Source: Lewinellaceae bacterium
GTDB taxonomy: Bacteria > Bacteroidota > Bacteroidia > Chitinophagales > Saprospiraceae
Reading direction: 5' to 3'
Assembly (NCBI GenBank): GCA_020636105.1
Contig: JACJYL010000001.1
Location: 1,550,001 to 1,614,000 of the forward strand
Length of the DNA: 64,000 bases
Shown here: piece after piece, positions 63,202 through 64,000 of the stretch
How positions within the stretch are numbered: the stretch's first letter is position 1
Layout: each line of letters starts with the position of its first letter
Notes under the pieces: model-generated
What the model saw: only the letters and a program-made list of their open reading frames with translations
What the model was told of the DNA's origin: nothing
Databases searched by the model: none
Program-made: the position numbers and the translations under genes

Positions 63202-64000
63202 TCATTTGATATCCGTGGACCTGGTATGCCGGCTGTCAAATTTCGCCCTGATAATTTCGCCCACCGGTTTGTTTTCGATTTTGCTTTCCAGCCATGAAAT
63301 GATATCCAGGTAAAGGAACGGCCTTCTTTCAAAAGGATCGGATTCCAGTTTTTCCAGTTGAGATTTCAATCGGATGAATTCATTGCGGGTGGCTGATTTC
63401 TGAATTTTTGGAGTCTTGCGGAGAAAACGGAAGATTTCTTTTTGCACCTCATGCAGGTCTTCCATTTTTGACAAAAACCGGTAAACCGATTTGACCTGGT
63501 ATTCCACCAGGCGCATATTCCCAAGTTCATAATGGGCAATGAGGTTGAGAATCCGTGCAAAACACTGAATATCTTCGCGATACTCCGGATTCTTTTGGTT
63601 GATAATAAGATTGAGGTAGTGGATAGCATTTTCATTATCCCCGCTGCTAAAATACATACAGGCCATCAGGTAATAAAATACCAGTATGCGATGGTCATCC
63701 AGGTTATACTCATCGGATTCAATGAACTTATCCAACTCAGGCATCAGCTTCAACCCTTCGTCAAAGGATCCTTCCATGAAGTGCTTTTGAATATTATGGA
63801 TGAAGCCAAAAGTTTTGAACAACCCTTCAATGTTATTGTCCTGACCGAAATCTATTTCTTTGGGCAATCGGTTGAACTGCTCCAGCACAGTGATAAATTT
63901 ATCATACTGCACAACGTTATATAACGATCCAAGCAGGTTATGGAGCCCTTTGATGTACAAAGGAAGATTGGCTTGTTTCATATGGGGTTCGTCCTCAAAA
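63202..64000 (-). CDS. Helical-repeat protein, C-terminal part (cut by window edge)
   Basis: The frame stays open to the right edge (upstream codons read FEDEPH before Met at 63981), so this is the C-terminal 260-odd residues of a longer protein and that Met is probably internal. It is all helical with TPR-like pairs: YKVVQYDKFITVLEQFNRLP, GSFDEGLKLMPELDKFIES, FYYLMACMYFSSGDNENAIHYLNLIIN, CFARILNLIAHYELGNMRLVEYQVKSVYRFL. No signal or catalytic motif is seen in this part. Proteins of this type are common, uncharacterised cytoplasmic scaffolds in Bacteroidota. It is upstream of, and possibly co-transcribed with, the CoA transferase. Confidence 0.7.
   Translation of the reverse strand, partial: FEDEPHMKQANLPLYIKGLHNLLGSLYNVVQYDKFITVLEQFNRLPKEIDFGQDNNIEGLFKTFGFIHNIQKHFMEGSFDEGLKLMPELDKFIESDEYNLDDHRILVFYYLMACMYFSSGDNENAIHYLNLIINQKNPEYREDIQCFARILNLIAHYELGNMRLVEYQVKSVYRFLSKMEDLHEVQKEIFRFLRKTPKIQKSATRNEFIRLKSQLEKLESDPFERRPFLYLDIISWLESKIENKPVGEIIRAKFDSRHTRSTDIK

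Noticed and set aside
63202..63981. Complete 259-residue protein starting at the Met at 63981
   Set aside because: The frame is open without a stop to the window edge, so this Met is probably internal and the gene is cut.
1..64000. tRNA, rRNA, insertion sequences, prophage genes
   Set aside because: Looked for along both strands; no tRNA-like cloverleaf, transposase, integrase or phage structural protein was recognised.

Overview
The window is bacterial chromosome from a member of the Bacteroidota, most likely a Saprospiria/Lewinella-like or related gliding, polymer-degrading aerobe. The evidence is a SusC/SusD pair, at least five proteins with type IX secretion system (T9SS) type A C-terminal sorting domains, one gliding-motility-type (type B) C-terminal domain, a Y_Y_Y regulator, an EAD11-type domain, and promoter-like TAnnTTTG boxes. 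There is no sign of phage, CRISPR or an insertion sequence, and I found no rRNA or tRNA gene.

Region 1 (1-12.85 kb) is a [NiFe] uptake-hydrogenase locus. Divergent from hypB (cut by the left edge), hypA and a small HupE-like membrane protein runs an operon of small subunit, large subunit, cytochrome b, maturation protease, hypF and hypD. hypE lies further on, separated by a TPR protein gene and aat. The small subunit carries both extra cysteines of the O2-tolerant [4Fe-3S] proximal cluster, so the enzyme probably oxidises H2 in air and feeds electrons through its cytochrome b to the quinone pool. hypC is not in the window. The hydrogenase and hypE promoters share a TTAGAACAC motif at nearly the same distance from the -7 box.

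Region 2 (12.9-24.4 kb) looks AT-richer and accessory: a secreted GH3 glycosidase with CBM6 and T9SS tail, a membrane-anchored EAD11-domain protein, and a 2131-residue surface protein with a DUF3494 (ice-binding/adhesin) head and seven nearly identical 86-87 residue repeats.

Region 3 (24.2-27 kb) has a small membrane protein, the PLP-binding YggS homolog, an outer-membrane barrel and a lipoprotein.

Region 4 (27-43 kb) is a polysaccharide utilisation locus, transcribed leftward: a membrane-spanning LuxR-type regulator, a T9SS-secreted GH144-like glucanase, a five-repeat surface glycan-binding protein, a GH144-like lipoprotein, a GH3 beta-glucosidase lipoprotein, SusC and SusD. Two GH144-like enzymes plus a GH3 suggest a beta-1,2-glucan substrate.

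Region 5 (43-50.3 kb) is a leftward cluster of tricorn-like protease, small membrane protein, deoC, aldehyde dehydrogenase and a half-length aldehyde dehydrogenase lacking the catalytic domain. Region 6 (50.4-64 kb) holds HMG-CoA lyase, a plant-type asparaginase lipoprotein, a DUF1800/DUF1501/T9SS-protein cluster, a C1 peptidase, a giant PKD-type surface protein, a CoA transferase and the end of a helical-repeat protein.

The most unexpected structure is non-coding: a 290-370 bp element with inverted ends, present in two near-identical copies (25167-25457, 56553-56921) and one right-end fragment (17031-17126), carrying variable numbers of a REP-like hairpin.
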